NCBI RefSeq assembly: GCF_001668625.1
Contig: NZ_LZLJ01000048.1
Span: 1 to 64,000 of the forward strand
Direction of reading: 5' to 3'
Length of the DNA: 64,000 bases
From: Mycobacterium sp. 1274756.6
GTDB lineage: Bacteria > Actinomycetota > Actinomycetes > Mycobacteriales > Mycobacteriaceae
A program made the translations under genes and the position numbers. Under the pieces are notes generated by a model. The model searched no databases. It had not been told where the DNA came from and saw only the letters and a program-made list of their open reading frames with translations. Shown here in pieces: positions 63,209 through 64,000 of the stretch; position 1 is the first letter of the stretch; every line of letters starts with the position of its first letter.

Positions 63209-64000
63209 GTGAGCACGGTCGATTATCGCTCGGAACTGAAAAGCGCTGAACACGAGGTCAATTCGGAGACCTGGGCCGGCGGACTCGAAGACAAACGGGC
63301 TGTCGCACCGAAGTTGCGGGTGGGCAAGGACAAATGGCTCAACCTGCTGTGGCTGATCCCGATCGGGTTCGTCGGGCTGGTCGCCGCCGTCGCCATCGGC
63401 AAGGGGCTGGCGAACAACGACGCCGTCCAGGACTTCATGCGGCGCTACCCCGGATCGGATCCATCCAGCGCAGGCCCGACCGGAATTCCGTGGTGGGCGA
63501 ACTGGACCCACTTCTTCAACCTGTTCTTGATGACGTTCATCATCCGGTCGGGGATCCAGATCCTCGCCGACCACCCGCGGCTGTACTACAGCCGCAACGC
63601 CACCCCGGGCAAGGACGAGTGGCTGCGCATCGCCAAGCCGGTCCCCGATGACCCGCTGTGGACGGCCAAGGACGACTCGGTGGCGTTGCCCTATCAGTTG
63701 GGGCTGCCCGGGATTCGGCACTCGATCGGGTTGGCTCGCTGGTGGCACCTGGGCGTCGATGTGCTGTGGCTGGTCAACGGCGCGGTGTTCTATGTGCTGC
63801 TGTTCACCACCGGACATTGGCGCCACGTGGTGCCCACCAGCTGGGACGTGTTCCCCAACGCCGCCTCGGTCGCCATCCAATACCTGTCGCTGAATTGGCC
63901 GGACGACAACGGCTGGGTGGCTTACAACGGTCTGCAACTGTTGGCTTACTTCACCACCATCTTCATCGCCGCGCCCGCCGCCCTGATCACCGGGCTGGGG
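63209..64000 (+). CDS. Second cytochrome-b/molybdopterin fusion, 5' part (runs off the window)
   Basis: 264 codons are visible, from GTG at 63209. The N-terminus (MSTVDYRSELKSAEHEVNSE) is shorter than that of the upstream gene. From KLRVGKDKWLNLLWLIPIG on, the sequence follows its neighbour almost residue for residue, including WARWWHLGVDVLWL-type and TTGHWRHVVPTSWDVFPNAAS segments. TAGAGT (63196-63201) precedes the GTG by seven bases, so it may be leaderless. The molybdopterin domain, if present, lies beyond the window. Confidence 0.85.
   Translation, partial: MSTVDYRSELKSAEHEVNSETWAGGLEDKRAVAPKLRVGKDKWLNLLWLIPIGFVGLVAAVAIGKGLANNDAVQDFMRRYPGSDPSSAGPTGIPWWANWTHFFNLFLMTFIIRSGIQILADHPRLYYSRNATPGKDEWLRIAKPVPDDPLWTAKDDSVALPYQLGLPGIRHSIGLARWWHLGVDVLWLVNGAVFYVLLFTTGHWRHVVPTSWDVFPNAASVAIQYLSLNWPDDNGWVAYNGLQLLAYFTTIFIAAPAALITGLG

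Overview
The window is high-GC actinobacterial DNA and is mycobacterial. It holds a single-chain type I fatty acid synthase (fas) with acpS, the mycolate reductase cmrA, an L,D-transpeptidase of the LdtMt2 type, PE and PPE genes, and a complete ESX-5 type VII secretion locus. ESX-5 is, to my knowledge, restricted to slow-growing mycobacteria and close relatives, so a slow grower outside the M. tuberculosis complex is the best guess (inference). The fas half and the ESX-5 half lie far apart in M. tuberculosis H37Rv as I recall it, so their adjacency here marks a rearranged chromosome.

Layout. 1-1000: a scrambled pair of genes, a TetR regulator and a proline-rich membrane protein resembling Rv2507, with the middle segment inverted relative to the flanks. 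1-12.8 kb follows the Rv2506-Rv2523c order of H37Rv: an MFS/Atg22-like transporter, cmrA, a HerA-like ATPase, orn, tRNA-His, the L,D-transpeptidase, tRNA-Lys, a DUF3618 protein, bcp, an M20 peptidase and acpS. A tandem pair of coiled-coil/DivIVA-type genes and a GH16 glucanase are inserted in this order. 12.8-22.1 kb is fas. 22.4-27.2 kb is an unfamiliar module: an ATP-grasp ligase, a 683-residue protein with a papain-like Gln-Cys-His-Asn pattern, and a divergent MFS transporter. 27.2-36.9 kb is accessory metabolism: a metal-dependent hydrolase-like protein, an acyl-CoA dehydrogenase/GntR pair, thiolase, short-chain reductase, a second acyl-CoA dehydrogenase, a methyltransferase, an AraC regulator with a lipocalin-like partner, and an acyl-CoA synthetase.

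36.9-57.2 kb is ESX-5, transcribed leftward: eccB5, eccC5, PPE, PE, PPE, esxM, esxN, espG5, eccD5, mycP5, eccE5, eccA5, then a second PE-PPE-esxM-esxN cassette. EccB5-EccC5-EccD5-EccE5 form the membrane pore complex, MycP5 is the membrane protease, EccA5 and EspG5 are cytosolic chaperone factors, and the PE/PPE and Esx proteins are substrates. The cyp143/ferredoxin pair I expect after eccC5 is absent. The two esxM-esxN pairs are almost identical over about 612 bp. 57.3-60.8 kb holds an MFS transporter and malQ, the latter being the usual neighbour of eccB5. The window ends in two tandem paralogues that fuse a cytochrome-b-like membrane domain to a sulfite-oxidase-type molybdopterin domain; the second runs off the end.

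Many genes appear to start leaderless, with a -10-like hexamer about 7 nt before the start codon. No CRISPR array, insertion sequence, prophage or replication origin was seen. All homology statements come from recall of protein families, not from searches.
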